This document shows, in pieces, positions 1 to 6,645 of a stretch of 6,645 nt of DNA; within the stretch, counting starts at the first letter, position 1; each line of letters starts with the position of its first letter. Both the position numbers and the translations under genes were made by a program. Location: contig JAGGYX010000028.1 in assembly GCA_021162305.1 (NCBI GenBank), positions 1-6,645 of the forward strand, read 5' to 3'. The stretch is from Thermoplasmata archaeon. GTDB lineage: Archaea > Thermoplasmatota > E2 > UBA202 > JdFR-43. Below the pieces are notes generated by a model. It saw only the letters and a list, made by a program, of their open reading frames with translations, made no database searches and was not told the origin of the DNA.

Positions 1-1548
1 AGCATCTATGGAGGCATTCATAGTTTCTACAACTGGTGAAGATGGAAGAGAAAGCATTCTGAATGTCATGTCATTTCCATAGGTAATGCCCTTGCTATTC
101 TCGACCACAGCCCTATAATGATATGTTTTGTTTTCCTCCAGCCCGGTAACTATTATGCTGAAGCTACCCGGCTGAGTTACCACAACTTTATTTGTTTCAT
201 TTCCATAGCTCGTCGTAGTTCCATATTCAAACCATGCATAGCAGCTGGCATCGCCGCCCAAATCTGTTACCTCACCATTCAAAACAACAGCATAGTTTAC
301 AGATTTTGTTGAAACATTGGCTTTTAAAGTTGTCGTTGTAAATGTCATATCACTGCCATATGTTATGCCAGCTTTATTTTTTGCAACAGCTCTGAAATGA
401 TATGTTTTTCCAGGTTGCAAATTGCTTATGTTGATTGAGAAGCTTGATGTTGCATTTATGGCAGGGGTAGCGCTACCATAGCTTGTTGTTGTTCCATATT
501 CAAACCATACCTGACAGCTGTCAACGCCTCCTAAATCTGTTAGCTCGCCATTGAGTGTGGCAGCTGAGGAAGTAACATTTGTAGCCTGCTTTGTTATTAC
601 AGAAGGCTTTACCATATGTGTTGTAAAAGTTAAATCAATGCCATATGTCAAGCCAGCTTTATTTTTTGCAACAGCTCTGAAATGATATGTTGTATTTATT
701 TGTAATCCATTTATAATTTGAGAGAATGAAGATGGCGATGTTAAATTTTTATGAGGTGTAGAATAGACATAGTCCTGCCAGTTTGAGTGAGATACTGTAT
801 CATAAACAAACCATACCTCGCAATTTTTTGCTCCAACCACATTTAGATATCCTCTCAATGTAGCCTCTGAATATGTTACCCCTGTTGCTGACAAAGTTGT
901 AACCTGTGGCAGTGAGGCGAGAGTTGTAAAGGAAGAATCGCTCGTATATGCAATTTTTCTGCTATTCTGAGCAACTATTCTATAATGATATGTTGTGTCT
1001 GATTTTAAATTGTTTAATGTAAATGAAATGGTAGATGGCGAGTAAATTGTTTGTTTTGTTGTTACACTTCCATAACTTGTTATTCCATATTCTATCCATA
1101 CCTTGCAATAATTATCTCCTCCCAAATCATTAATTGTTACACTTATCTTTGCCGAGCTTGCTGTAATATCATATGCCCCTCCATCCGATATAGATGGTTC
1201 GCCTATTAAATTGAAACTTATGTTTTTCGATGTTTCTGTTACATCGAGAGTAAATAAAACATAATTTATCTCGTTATTATACGAGCATGAAACATTTATT
1301 GTGTCGCCATTTTCACAATTTTGGAGATTATACAAATTTGCCTGATAATAGCCAGTTGAATTGGTATAAACAACCATATATGTCGATTTAGATACATCTT
1401 TTATATAGACTGCTGCATTCACAACAGCATTTCCATGTGAATCCTTTATATATCCATAAACAGGGAAGGGCTGATTAAGCCCTCCTATTCTAACTGGCAT
1501 CATTGCCAGCATACCCGCAATGACCAATATCAATATTTTTTTCTTCAT
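1..1548 (-). CDS. Secreted fn3-like repeat protein, 3' end missing
   Basis: The frame is open from the ATG at 1548 to the left edge (516 codons read, no stop). Residues 1-23 are a signal peptide (MKKKILILVIAGMLAMM core, no lipobox Cys). Residues about 29-115 match a carboxypeptidase-regulatory-like beta-sandwich: VYGYIKDSHGNAVVNAAVYI, then TNSTGYY, a GDTINVS strand and a closing ISFNLIG. Four fn3-like repeats follow at about 117-212, 215-311, 317-406 and 411-498. Each carries a C-x-[VA]-W core, usually followed by [FI]EYG, and a TYH[FY]RAVA-type strand followed by [FT]TFTT or similar. Repeat 2 has a longer loop and lacks the EYG. Each repeat has a single Cys just before the Trp. The start is fixed by a perfect Shine-Dalgarno, and the ATG overlaps the upstream TGA (ATGA), so translation is probably coupled. 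Such repeats usually act as spacers or binding modules in surface proteins. Further repeats, an anchor or a catalytic domain could lie past the edge. Confidence 0.88.
   Translation of the reverse strand, partial: MKKKILILVIAGMLAMMPVRIGGLNQPFPVYGYIKDSHGNAVVNAAVYIKDVSKSTYMVVYTNSTGYYQANLYNLQNCENGDTINVSCSYNNEINYVLFTLDVTETSKNISFNLIGEPSISDGGAYDITASSAKISVTINDLGGDNYCKVWIEYGITSYGSVTTKQTIYSPSTISFTLNNLKSDTTYHYRIVAQNSRKIAYTSDSSFTTLASLPQVTTLSATGVTYSEATLRGYLNVVGAKNCEVWFVYDTVSHSNWQDYVYSTPHKNLTSPSSFSQIINGLQINTTYHFRAVAKNKAGLTYGIDLTFTTHMVKPSVITKQATNVTSSAATLNGELTDLGGVDSCQVWFEYGTTTSYGSATPAINATSSFSINISNLQPGKTYHFRAVAKNKAGITYGSDMTFTTTTLKANVSTKSVNYAVVLNGEVTDLGGDASCYAWFEYGTTTSYGNETNKVVVTQPGSFSIIVTGLEENKTYHYRAVVENSKGITYGNDMTFRMLSLPSSPVVETMNASIDA
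367..406 (-). repeat. 40-bp exact direct repeat, copy in fn3-like unit 3
   Basis: This encodes the strand TYHFRAVAKNKAG of unit 3. It is identical base for base to 652-691 and stops matching at both ends. The copies are 285 bp (95 codons) apart, so they are in frame. Confidence 0.9.
652..691 (-). repeat. 40-bp exact direct repeat, copy in fn3-like unit 2
   Basis: This encodes the same TYHFRAVAKNKAG strand in unit 2. It is identical to 367-406, while the flanking parts of the two units are clearly diverged. Confidence 0.9.
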
Positions 1549-4500
1549 TTTATCACCTCCGGTATAACAAAACTTCCAGATGATGAGACTCTTAAAACAA
1601 TTGCATCTCCTGGATGAATAATAAAATCATATTGTGATGGCGAAATACCAACAATATAATCATCATAGCTGCCCTTGCTTGTATTCCATTTGCTTATAAC
1701 GCTACCTTTCTGCATTGGATTTCCTATTAAAGATGCAAGTTCAGATGCTTTTATGCTGCTTAACGATGTCCATGAAATGAAATTAACGACATTGTTATTA
1801 TTTTTAACAAGTGTTACGCTCCTGTTGTGGATGCAAGAAGCAGGTATAACAAAACTTCCCGATGATGAGACTCTTAAAACAATTGCATCTCCTGGATGAA
1901 TAATGAAATCATATTGTGATGGCGAAACACCAACAATATAATCATCATAGCTGCCCTTGCTTGTATTCCATTTGCTTATAACGCTACCTTTCTGCATTGG
2001 ATTTCCTATTAAAGATGCAAGTTCAGATGCTTTTATTGGATATGACGCACTCCATGAAATGAAATTAACGACATTGTTATTATTTTTAACAAGTGTTATT
2101 AATGTATCAACTCTTATGCTTTTAGTGATGCTAATTGTATCATTATTTATTTTTAATTGCATGGTAACATTATAGTAATTCCCTATTGGATAAACATGGC
2201 TAACATTACTTCCATATGCTATGCCTCCATCTCCAAATTGCCAGGTATAATTTTTGGAAGGCGAGGCAAAGAAATATACAGGCTGGCTTGAAACAGGATT
2301 ACTTGGGGCATAATAAAAATCAATGTTTTCGACATCTACAACAATGCTATCATATCCATATGAAAAACCATTGTAACAGCGTGCTTCTATAACATGTATT
2401 CCATTATTTACATGAGAGGTATTCCATTCATATTGCCATGATAGTGTTCCTGTAGCATTTATCCATGAACCATTGTCTATTTTTATTTCTACCCTAACGA
2501 TTCCATTGTTACTGCTTGCATTTCCTTTTATTGAAACAATACCATACACAATGCTTCCATTGGAAGGCGAGATTATTAATATCTCTGGAGTGCTTGCAAT
2601 CACTTCTACCATCTTGCTTATGGTGCTTGAATTTCCATCATCGTCTGTAACAACGAGTGTGACATTATATTCTCCATAAGCTGTATAGCTATGGTTTACT
2701 ATCATGCCATATCCAGTGCTTCCATCTCCAAATTGCCATGTATAATTTACAATATCTCCATCAACATCATAACTTGAGTTTGCATTGAAAATAACGCTTT
2801 CATTAGCAACGGGATACAACGGTTGCCATGAGAAATTTGCTATGGGTGGAATATTCCTTATACTGATATATTTTGTTATGTTTGTTTCCGCATATGCATT
2901 ATCAACCACAGTTAGGGTAACAGCATATGTTCCACTTTTATTCCATGAGTAAGTTATAACAGGGCTTGTTGTCGAAATATCATATATTCCATCATTATCC
3001 CAATCCCATTTATATAAAACAATGTAGCCATCGCCATCATAGCTTGAGTTTGCATTGAATGTTATGAGTTCGTGGCTATATGGTTTCAATGGTTGCCATG
3101 TAAAATTTGCCACAGGTGGAGTTGTTACAGAAAAGTTATATAACATGCTTTTTCCAGCATTTCCTATAGCATCTTGAGTCCATATATAAAAATAATATTT
3201 TCCTGTGGCGTTGCAAAAAATATTGTAATAATATGTGCCCGATTTCTGCATACTTTCATTTACATAACTTCCATCTGGATACGTAACATTTATTCTCGCT
3301 TCATATACTCCGCTGGGGTCGCTTATATTACATGAAATATTTTGCCATCCCGGCACCATATATGTTTTATAAGATACTCCTTCTACACTTGGTGCCATTG
3401 TATCTGCAACAGTGAAATTGAAATAATGTGTGGAGTTAACATATCCATTTATATCTGTCGCATATATTTTAAATGAGTAGTTTCCTATCGATGGAAAATG
3501 CAAAATGTAGTAATAGATTCCATTTCCTCTGCCGTCAGTTATTCCATTCATGCTTTTATTTCCATTTAGGTCTATAACAACGCTTGCCACCCCAACATTG
3601 TCCACCACATTACATGTTATGTTTGCATCCTCGCCATATTCAACCTGCCAGTTTGGAGTAACGCTAACATTTGTTATGGAAGGCGGCGACGGCGGCACTA
3701 TGACATTGAAATAATTCAAGGAAGAGGAATTTTTGTTTCCATTGATGTCAGAAGTGTCAACATAATAAGAATAGTTACCAGGTTCTTCACAATGAAAATT
3801 ATAGAAGTATGTGTTCCCTAATGCATTCATTGTAACATTTAGTATGCTTCCATTTGGATATTGAATTATAAGCCATGCATATTTTACCCCAACATCTTCA
3901 TAAATTTTGCATGATATGTTTATATAATTTCCCGCTTCCTGTGGATTTGGGTATGCTGTTAGATTTTTTATTGATGGCGGGAATATGTCATATACGGCAA
4001 TGCTTTTTGTTATCGTTGCTTCTCCATAGTCATTATCTGTTACAACAAGCGTTATATTAAAAACCCCATTTACAGAATATGAGTATATGGTGTAATTCTC
4101 ACCTGTTATTACGCTATTTCCGTCTCCAAAATACCATTTATATACCCTTATCTCTCCATCCACATCATAACTTTGGCTATAAAATTTTATGTGCTGCCCT
4201 ACATATGGTTGGGTTGGATAAAAAGGTGGCAACAACTGCCATGTAAAATTTGCCACAGGCGGGATATTTGCCACATTTATTTCTTTTGTTGTTGTGTTCC
4301 ATGCTCCATCATTATCTGTAACAGTAAGAGTGACTTCATAGTTTCCATTATCTGGAAAAGTATATGAAAAATTGCTTGTATAAAATCTTGCTATTGTTTT
4401 TTTCAGGATAGGATCATATATGCTCCATGTGTAGTTTACTATGACGCCATCGCTGTCGCAGGAATTGCTAATAAAATTTACTGTATCTAAATCGGTGGGT

Positions 4501-5618
4501 TGCGTTGGCGCGTAATTGAAAGATACATGTGGAGCGTATGCAATAACAAATTTATGTAACTTTGTTTTTACGCTATTATTATTTGTATCATTTGCCCATA
4601 CATGATAATAATATATGCCTTTCAATGAATAGGAGCGATTGAAATAATAGTAGCTGCTATTTCCAATTTGATTCAAGCTTTTGTTGATATAGCTTCCATT
4701 TGGAAAGGTAATATTAATAAATGCCACATTTACTCCAACATTGTCAACTATTTTACATGTAATGTTTACATTTCCATTTGGTTCCTGAATAACAGGATTT
4801 GCGCAAAGATTCATTATATCTGGTGGGAAGATGTCTATACCTGTATAATTTTGCATCAATGGATAATGGTCCATTATTCCCTTTGCTTCATCAATTTTAT
4901 AGGGTGTATCTCCAATACCATCTCCATCACTATCAATTCCATTATATCTGTCCCAATAATTTCCAACGTATTCATAATCCCAAAAATTTAATCCACTTTC
5001 ATCATCCACGTCCACAATATTGCTCATGAAATTGTTATAGCAGAAAATATTATCAGAGGTATCTGTTCCAAGGGAAATTGCCTTTTGATTTTTTATAAAA
5101 TAGTTTTCTCTCACGACATTGAAGTAACTATTCACAAATGTTATTCCATAATAATTGCTATAGAAAACATTTCTCATTATCAATCCATTTTCGCCTCCTA
5201 CAACATGAATCGCTTCATAGTTATATGAAAAATTGCAGTTTTTTATTGTCGCTTCTGCATAAACAATTATTCCAGCATATCCTTCCCCAGCATTTTTTAT
5301 TGTGATTCCATTTATCTCTGTTCCAGATGACCATATCTGGAAACCATAGTTGCTTCCGCAATCCACAATAACATTTTTACTTTCTCCCACAATATATACC
5401 ATTTTGTTTATAGAAATGCCACCATTATAGATTCCATTCCTTATATATATGGTATCTCCGTTATTTGCAGCATTTATGGCAGCCTGTATGGTAGTAAAAT
5501 CTCCATCGCCATCAACATATATGGTATTGTCTCCCTTCACCATAATAATGCTGGATGGTAGCATAGAGGCTAATAGAATAACCATAATTGCTATTCTAAT
5601 GCAATTTTTTACCACCAT
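1545..5618 (-). CDS. Giant secreted beta-helix / Ig-like / PKD multidomain protein
   Basis: Complete, 1357 residues, probably an extracellular or surface structural/adhesion protein. Residues 1-29 are a Sec-type signal peptide (IAIMVILLASML core, no lipobox). Residues 31-260 are a NosD-type beta-helix opening with IYVDGDGDFTTIQAAINAA and ending in the GNYWDRYNG / DSDGDGIGD / DTPYKI / HYPLM cap. Four related Ig-like domains follow at about 263-360, 546-640, 645-737 and 742-831, marked by NI[ST]C and D-x-x-GV. PKD domains lie at about 363-448 (degenerate, no FGDG), 453-541 (WYFGDG), 833-920 (WDWDNDG) and 923-1007 (WQFGDG). A Big_7-like Ig domain spans 1010-1096 and a shortened PKD (WQFGDGG) 1099-1170. 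Two near-identical modules at 1174-1259 and 1268-1353 resemble the 'K-G-W-N-L-I-x-W' C-terminal domains of archaeal secreted proteins, with NNNN in place of the usual residues. There is no C-terminal membrane helix and no enzyme signature. Over 50 N-x-S/T sequons suggest glycosylation. Domain calls are from motifs; function is inferred. Confidence 0.92.
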   Translation of the reverse strand: MVVKNCIRIAIMVILLASMLPSSIIMVKGDNTIYVDGDGDFTTIQAAINAANNGDTIYIRNGIYNGGISINKMVYIVGESKNVIVDCGSNYGFQIWSSGTEINGITIKNAGEGYAGIIVYAEATIKNCNFSYNYEAIHVVGGENGLIMRNVFYSNYYGITFVNSYFNVVRENYFIKNQKAISLGTDTSDNIFCYNNFMSNIVDVDDESGLNFWDYEYVGNYWDRYNGIDSDGDGIGDTPYKIDEAKGIMDHYPLMQNYTGIDIFPPDIMNLCANPVIQEPNGNVNITCKIVDNVGVNVAFINITFPNGSYINKSLNQIGNSSYYYFNRSYSLKGIYYYHVWANDTNNNSVKTKLHKFVIAYAPHVSFNYAPTQPTDLDTVNFISNSCDSDGVIVNYTWSIYDPILKKTIARFYTSNFSYTFPDNGNYEVTLTVTDNDGAWNTTTKEINVANIPPVANFTWQLLPPFYPTQPYVGQHIKFYSQSYDVDGEIRVYKWYFGDGNSVITGENYTIYSYSVNGVFNITLVVTDNDYGEATITKSIAVYDIFPPSIKNLTAYPNPQEAGNYINISCKIYEDVGVKYAWLIIQYPNGSILNVTMNALGNTYFYNFHCEEPGNYSYYVDTSDINGNKNSSSLNYFNVIVPPSPPSITNVSVTPNWQVEYGEDANITCNVVDNVGVASVVIDLNGNKSMNGITDGRGNGIYYYILHFPSIGNYSFKIYATDINGYVNSTHYFNFTVADTMAPSVEGVSYKTYMVPGWQNISCNISDPSGVYEARINVTYPDGSYVNESMQKSGTYYYNIFCNATGKYYFYIWTQDAIGNAGKSMLYNFSVTTPPVANFTWQPLKPYSHELITFNANSSYDGDGYIVLYKWDWDNDGIYDISTTSPVITYSWNKSGTYAVTLTVVDNAYAETNITKYISIRNIPPIANFSWQPLYPVANESVIFNANSSYDVDGDIVNYTWQFGDGSTGYGMIVNHSYTAYGEYNVTLVVTDDDGNSSTISKMVEVIASTPEILIISPSNGSIVYGIVSIKGNASSNNGIVRVEIKIDNGSWINATGTLSWQYEWNTSHVNNGIHVIEARCYNGFSYGYDSIVVDVENIDFYYAPSNPVSSQPVYFFASPSKNYTWQFGDGGIAYGSNVSHVYPIGNYYNVTMQLKINNDTISITKSIRVDTLITLVKNNNNVVNFISWSASYPIKASELASLIGNPMQKGSVISKWNTSKGSYDDYIVGVSPSQYDFIIHPGDAIVLRVSSSGSFVIPASCIHNRSVTLVKNNNNVVNFISWTSLSSIKASELASLIGNPMQKGSVISKWNTSKGSYDDYIVGISPSQYDFIIHPGDAIVLRVSSSGSFVIPEVIK
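1552..1560 (-). promoter_or_regulatory. Perfect Shine-Dalgarno for the left-hand gene
   Basis: The minus strand reads GGAGGTGAT, then AAA, then ATG at 1548. It is fully complementary to the conserved ATCACCTCC end of prokaryotic 16S rRNA. It lies wholly inside the coding sequence of the upstream gene, in the codons giving its last residues (P-E-V-I-K), so the tail after the last repeat doubles as the ribosome binding site. It fixes the start of the downstream gene. Confidence 0.9.
1561..1816 (-). repeat. C-terminal module, second copy (256 bp direct repeat)
   Basis: This encodes residues 1268-1353 of the large protein, starting VTLVKNNNNVVNFISW and ending SGSFVIP. It matches 1843-2098 at 243 of 256 positions, 282 bp (94 codons) away, in frame and with no indels. 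Ten of the 13 differences lie at 1755-1768. The other three are at 1578 (synonymous Ser), 1623 (synonymous Phe) and 1646 (Ile/Val). Confidence 0.95.
1843..2098 (-). repeat. C-terminal module, first copy (256 bp direct repeat)
   Basis: This encodes residues 1174-1259, starting ITLVKNNNNVVNFISW and ending SGSFVIP. It is separated from the second copy by a unique 26-bp spacer (1817-1842) coding mainly for ASCIHNRS, which contains a lone Cys. The near-identity points to recent tandem duplication or continuing gene conversion. Confidence 0.95.
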
Positions 5619-6645
5619 TTTACTTCTTCCATTAATGGATACAAATCTCTATTCAGGCTTGGAGGTATTGTATATGGTGTATCTCCTCTTCCATTTCCAT
5701 CTCCATCTGTTCCATTGTAATCACTCCAGTAGTTGCCCGTTGTGCTAACATACCATGAATTATTTCCCATATCCCAAGCTTGGCTATTGTTATGAATGCT
5801 ATTATTTATGAAATTATTACTGAAGATAATGTTAGATGAACAATCTCCTGTTGCTATATAGATGCTATAATTATTTAATGTGAAATTATTTTCGGAAAAT
5901 TCATTTCTTGCTGAAGAATTCGTTATATAAGTTCCATATCCATTATTCCATATTACATTATGACTGAAATGGTTGCTTGATGATGCAATAATATAAATGC
6001 CATATGTATTATTCCACATTGCATTCGCCAAGTTATAACCAAAATAGTTTGAATCAGATGCATCCAAAAACACACCATATGTATTATTCCATACCCTATT
6101 GCCACCTATTTTGTATTGGTCACCCTGTGAAGATTTATAGAAATACATGCCAATATCATTGAATGAAATAGTATTATTGTCTATTCTGTTTCCATTTGAA
6201 GAAATAAAGCATAAACCTTCCCCCGTGTTGTGGTGAATACTATTTGAATCAATTGTGTTATCATCAGATAAATTCATTAATATTCCATTTTTGTTTCCAT
6301 ATATTTCATTCTGTTGAAGAGAATTTGTATTTGACGAATATAAATATATGCCACTTTCATTGTTATTATAAATTTTGTTTCCTGCCATTTCATTATTACC
6401 TGCTATAGATGCCTTTGAATTTTCCAATAATATTCCATATCCAGAGTTGTTGAATATCATATTATACTGAATAATGTTTCCTGACCCACCAGATGAGATT
6501 AGATGAATTCCATTAGTATTGTTGTAAATTGTGTTATCAGTTATGGTTTGCTGATCAGAAGATAGAAGTAAAATGCCGTCATCATCATTTATAGATATTG
6601 TATTGTTTCCTATGATATTTAAATAGGATGATGCCACATATATAC
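5609..6645 (-). CDS. Right-handed beta-helix (NosD/CASH-type) secreted protein, 5' end missing
   Basis: The reading frame is open to the right edge, so the N-terminus and any signal peptide are outside the window. The GTG at 6637 is probably internal. About 345 residues are visible. Numbered from that GTG, residues 10-269 are about eleven beta-helix coils of 21-28 residues following the pattern N-x-I-x-x-N-x-x-G-I-x-L-x-x-S-S-x-N. Residues 270-336 form the usual NosD-type end cap, with AWDMGNNSW, GNYWSDYNG, an Asp/Gly loop DGDGNGRGD, DTPYTI and DLYPLM. The product ends six residues later (EEVKWW, TAA). Proteins of this fold are mostly extracellular and often bind or cleave polysaccharides, but no catalytic residues can be assigned. 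NosD itself helps mature nitrous oxide reductase; nothing here supports that role. The stop overlaps the start of the next gene by 10 bp, implying one operon. The fold is secure; the function is unknown. Confidence 0.9.
   Translation of the reverse strand, partial: IYVASSYLNIIGNNTISINDDDGILLLSSDQQTITDNTIYNNTNGIHLISSGGSGNIIQYNMIFNNSGYGILLENSKASIAGNNEMAGNKIYNNNESGIYLYSSNTNSLQQNEIYGNKNGILMNLSDDNTIDSNSIHHNTGEGLCFISSNGNRIDNNTISFNDIGMYFYKSSQGDQYKIGGNRVWNNTYGVFLDASDSNYFGYNLANAMWNNTYGIYIIASSSNHFSHNVIWNNGYGTYITNSSARNEFSENNFTLNNYSIYIATGDCSSNIIFSNNFINNSIHNNSQAWDMGNNSWYVSTTGNYWSDYNGTDGDGNGRGDTPYTIPPSLNRDLYPLMEEVKWW
5626..5630 (-). promoter_or_regulatory. Weak Shine-Dalgarno candidate for the 1357-residue gene
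   Basis: GGAAG stands 7 bases before the ATG at 5618, inside the Glu-Glu codons near the end of the preceding gene. It is a poor match to GGAGGTGAT compared with the perfect site of the next gene. Initiation here may therefore depend on ribosomes terminating at the overlapping TAA (5611-5609). The start is supported because it places a basic, then hydrophobic signal peptide directly before the beta-helix. Confidence 0.4.
5831..6610 (-). repeat. Beta-helix coil repeats (protein level)
   Basis: About eleven consecutive coils of 21-28 residues lie in the first gene, each with an Asn-rich turn (for example NTIYNNTNGIHLISS) and a G-[IV]-x-[LF]-x-x-S-S strand. They are diverged at DNA level, so this is an old structural repeat and not a recent tandem duplication. 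Stacked coils of this kind form a parallel right-handed beta-helix. Confidence 0.8.

Larger units (their letters stand above)
55..1167 (-). repeat. Four fn3-like domain repeats (protein level)
   Basis: Units of about 91-102 residues repeat four times, judged by the conserved Cys at residues 148, 243, 345 and 436. Units 3 and 4 are closest in their first half (both contain VWFEYGTTTSYG or AWFEYGTTTSYG). Units 2 and 3 are closest in their second half, sharing THYFRAVAKN-like strands and KAG. This mosaic similarity suggests exchange between units. Confidence 0.8.

Noticed and set aside
1755..2050. Diversity-generating retroelement (template/variable repeat pair)
   Set aside because: The pocket differences are not confined to adenines of one copy; all bases change in both directions. 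No reverse transcriptase or accessory gene is in the window.
5609..5618. A frameshift splitting one long protein into the first and second genes
   Set aside because: The second reading frame begins with its own clear signal peptide and a fresh beta-helix start, and the first ends right after a complete end cap. Two overlapping genes explain this better.
118..5748. Plus-strand open reading frames of 60-107 codons
   Set aside because: They all lie opposite the three minus-strand genes. Two of them (1675-1899 and 1957-2175) resemble each other only because they are antisense to the duplicated module.
5831..6610. CRISPR-like or satellite DNA array in the Asn-rich repeats
   Set aside because: The periodicity is at the protein level, unit lengths vary, and the DNA of the units is diverged.
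6635..6637. GTG as the true start of the right-hand gene
   Set aside because: The frame continues to the window edge without a stop, no signal peptide follows the GTG, and the sequence is already mid-helix.
4893..6645. NosD nitrous-oxide reductase maturation function
   Set aside because: Only the beta-helix fold matches. No other nos gene is present, and the neighbours are PKD, Ig-like and fn3-like surface proteins.

Overview
The window is one minus-strand operon fragment holding three genes for secreted, repeat-built proteins, with almost no non-coding DNA. It looks archaeal, most plausibly Thermoplasmatota or another euryarchaeal lineage. The reasons are AT-rich DNA with frequent ATA (Ile) and AGA (Arg) codons, a perfect GGAGGTGAT Shine-Dalgarno, and the mix of NosD-type beta-helices, PKD domains, Ig-like domains and fn3-like repeats typical of large archaeal surface proteins. 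The lineage is an inference; no rRNA or housekeeping gene is present to confirm it.

Layout in transcription order, right to left. (1) 6645-5609 is the C-terminal part of a right-handed beta-helix (NosD/CASH-type) protein whose start lies beyond the right edge. (2) 5618-1545 is a complete 1357-residue protein: signal peptide, NosD-type beta-helix, a mixed array of Ig-like and PKD domains, and two nearly identical 94-residue-period modules at the C-terminus. (3) 1548-1 is the first 516 residues of a third secreted protein: signal peptide, a carboxypeptidase-regulatory-like beta-sandwich, then four fn3-like repeats. It runs off the left edge.

The genes overlap by 10 bp (1/2) and 4 bp (2/3, ATGA). 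The Shine-Dalgarno of gene 3 is written in the last codons of gene 2, so they are probably co-transcribed and translationally coupled. No enzyme domain, membrane anchor, mobile element, RNA gene, promoter or terminator is visible. The best reading is an extracellular or cell-surface structural/adhesive complex whose ligand cannot be told from sequence.

The strongest unexplained signal is in the C-terminal duplication of gene 2. The two copies differ at 13 of 256 bases, and ten of those differences fall in one 14-bp pocket where all five codons change amino acid. The rest is almost identical and its changes are synonymous or conservative.
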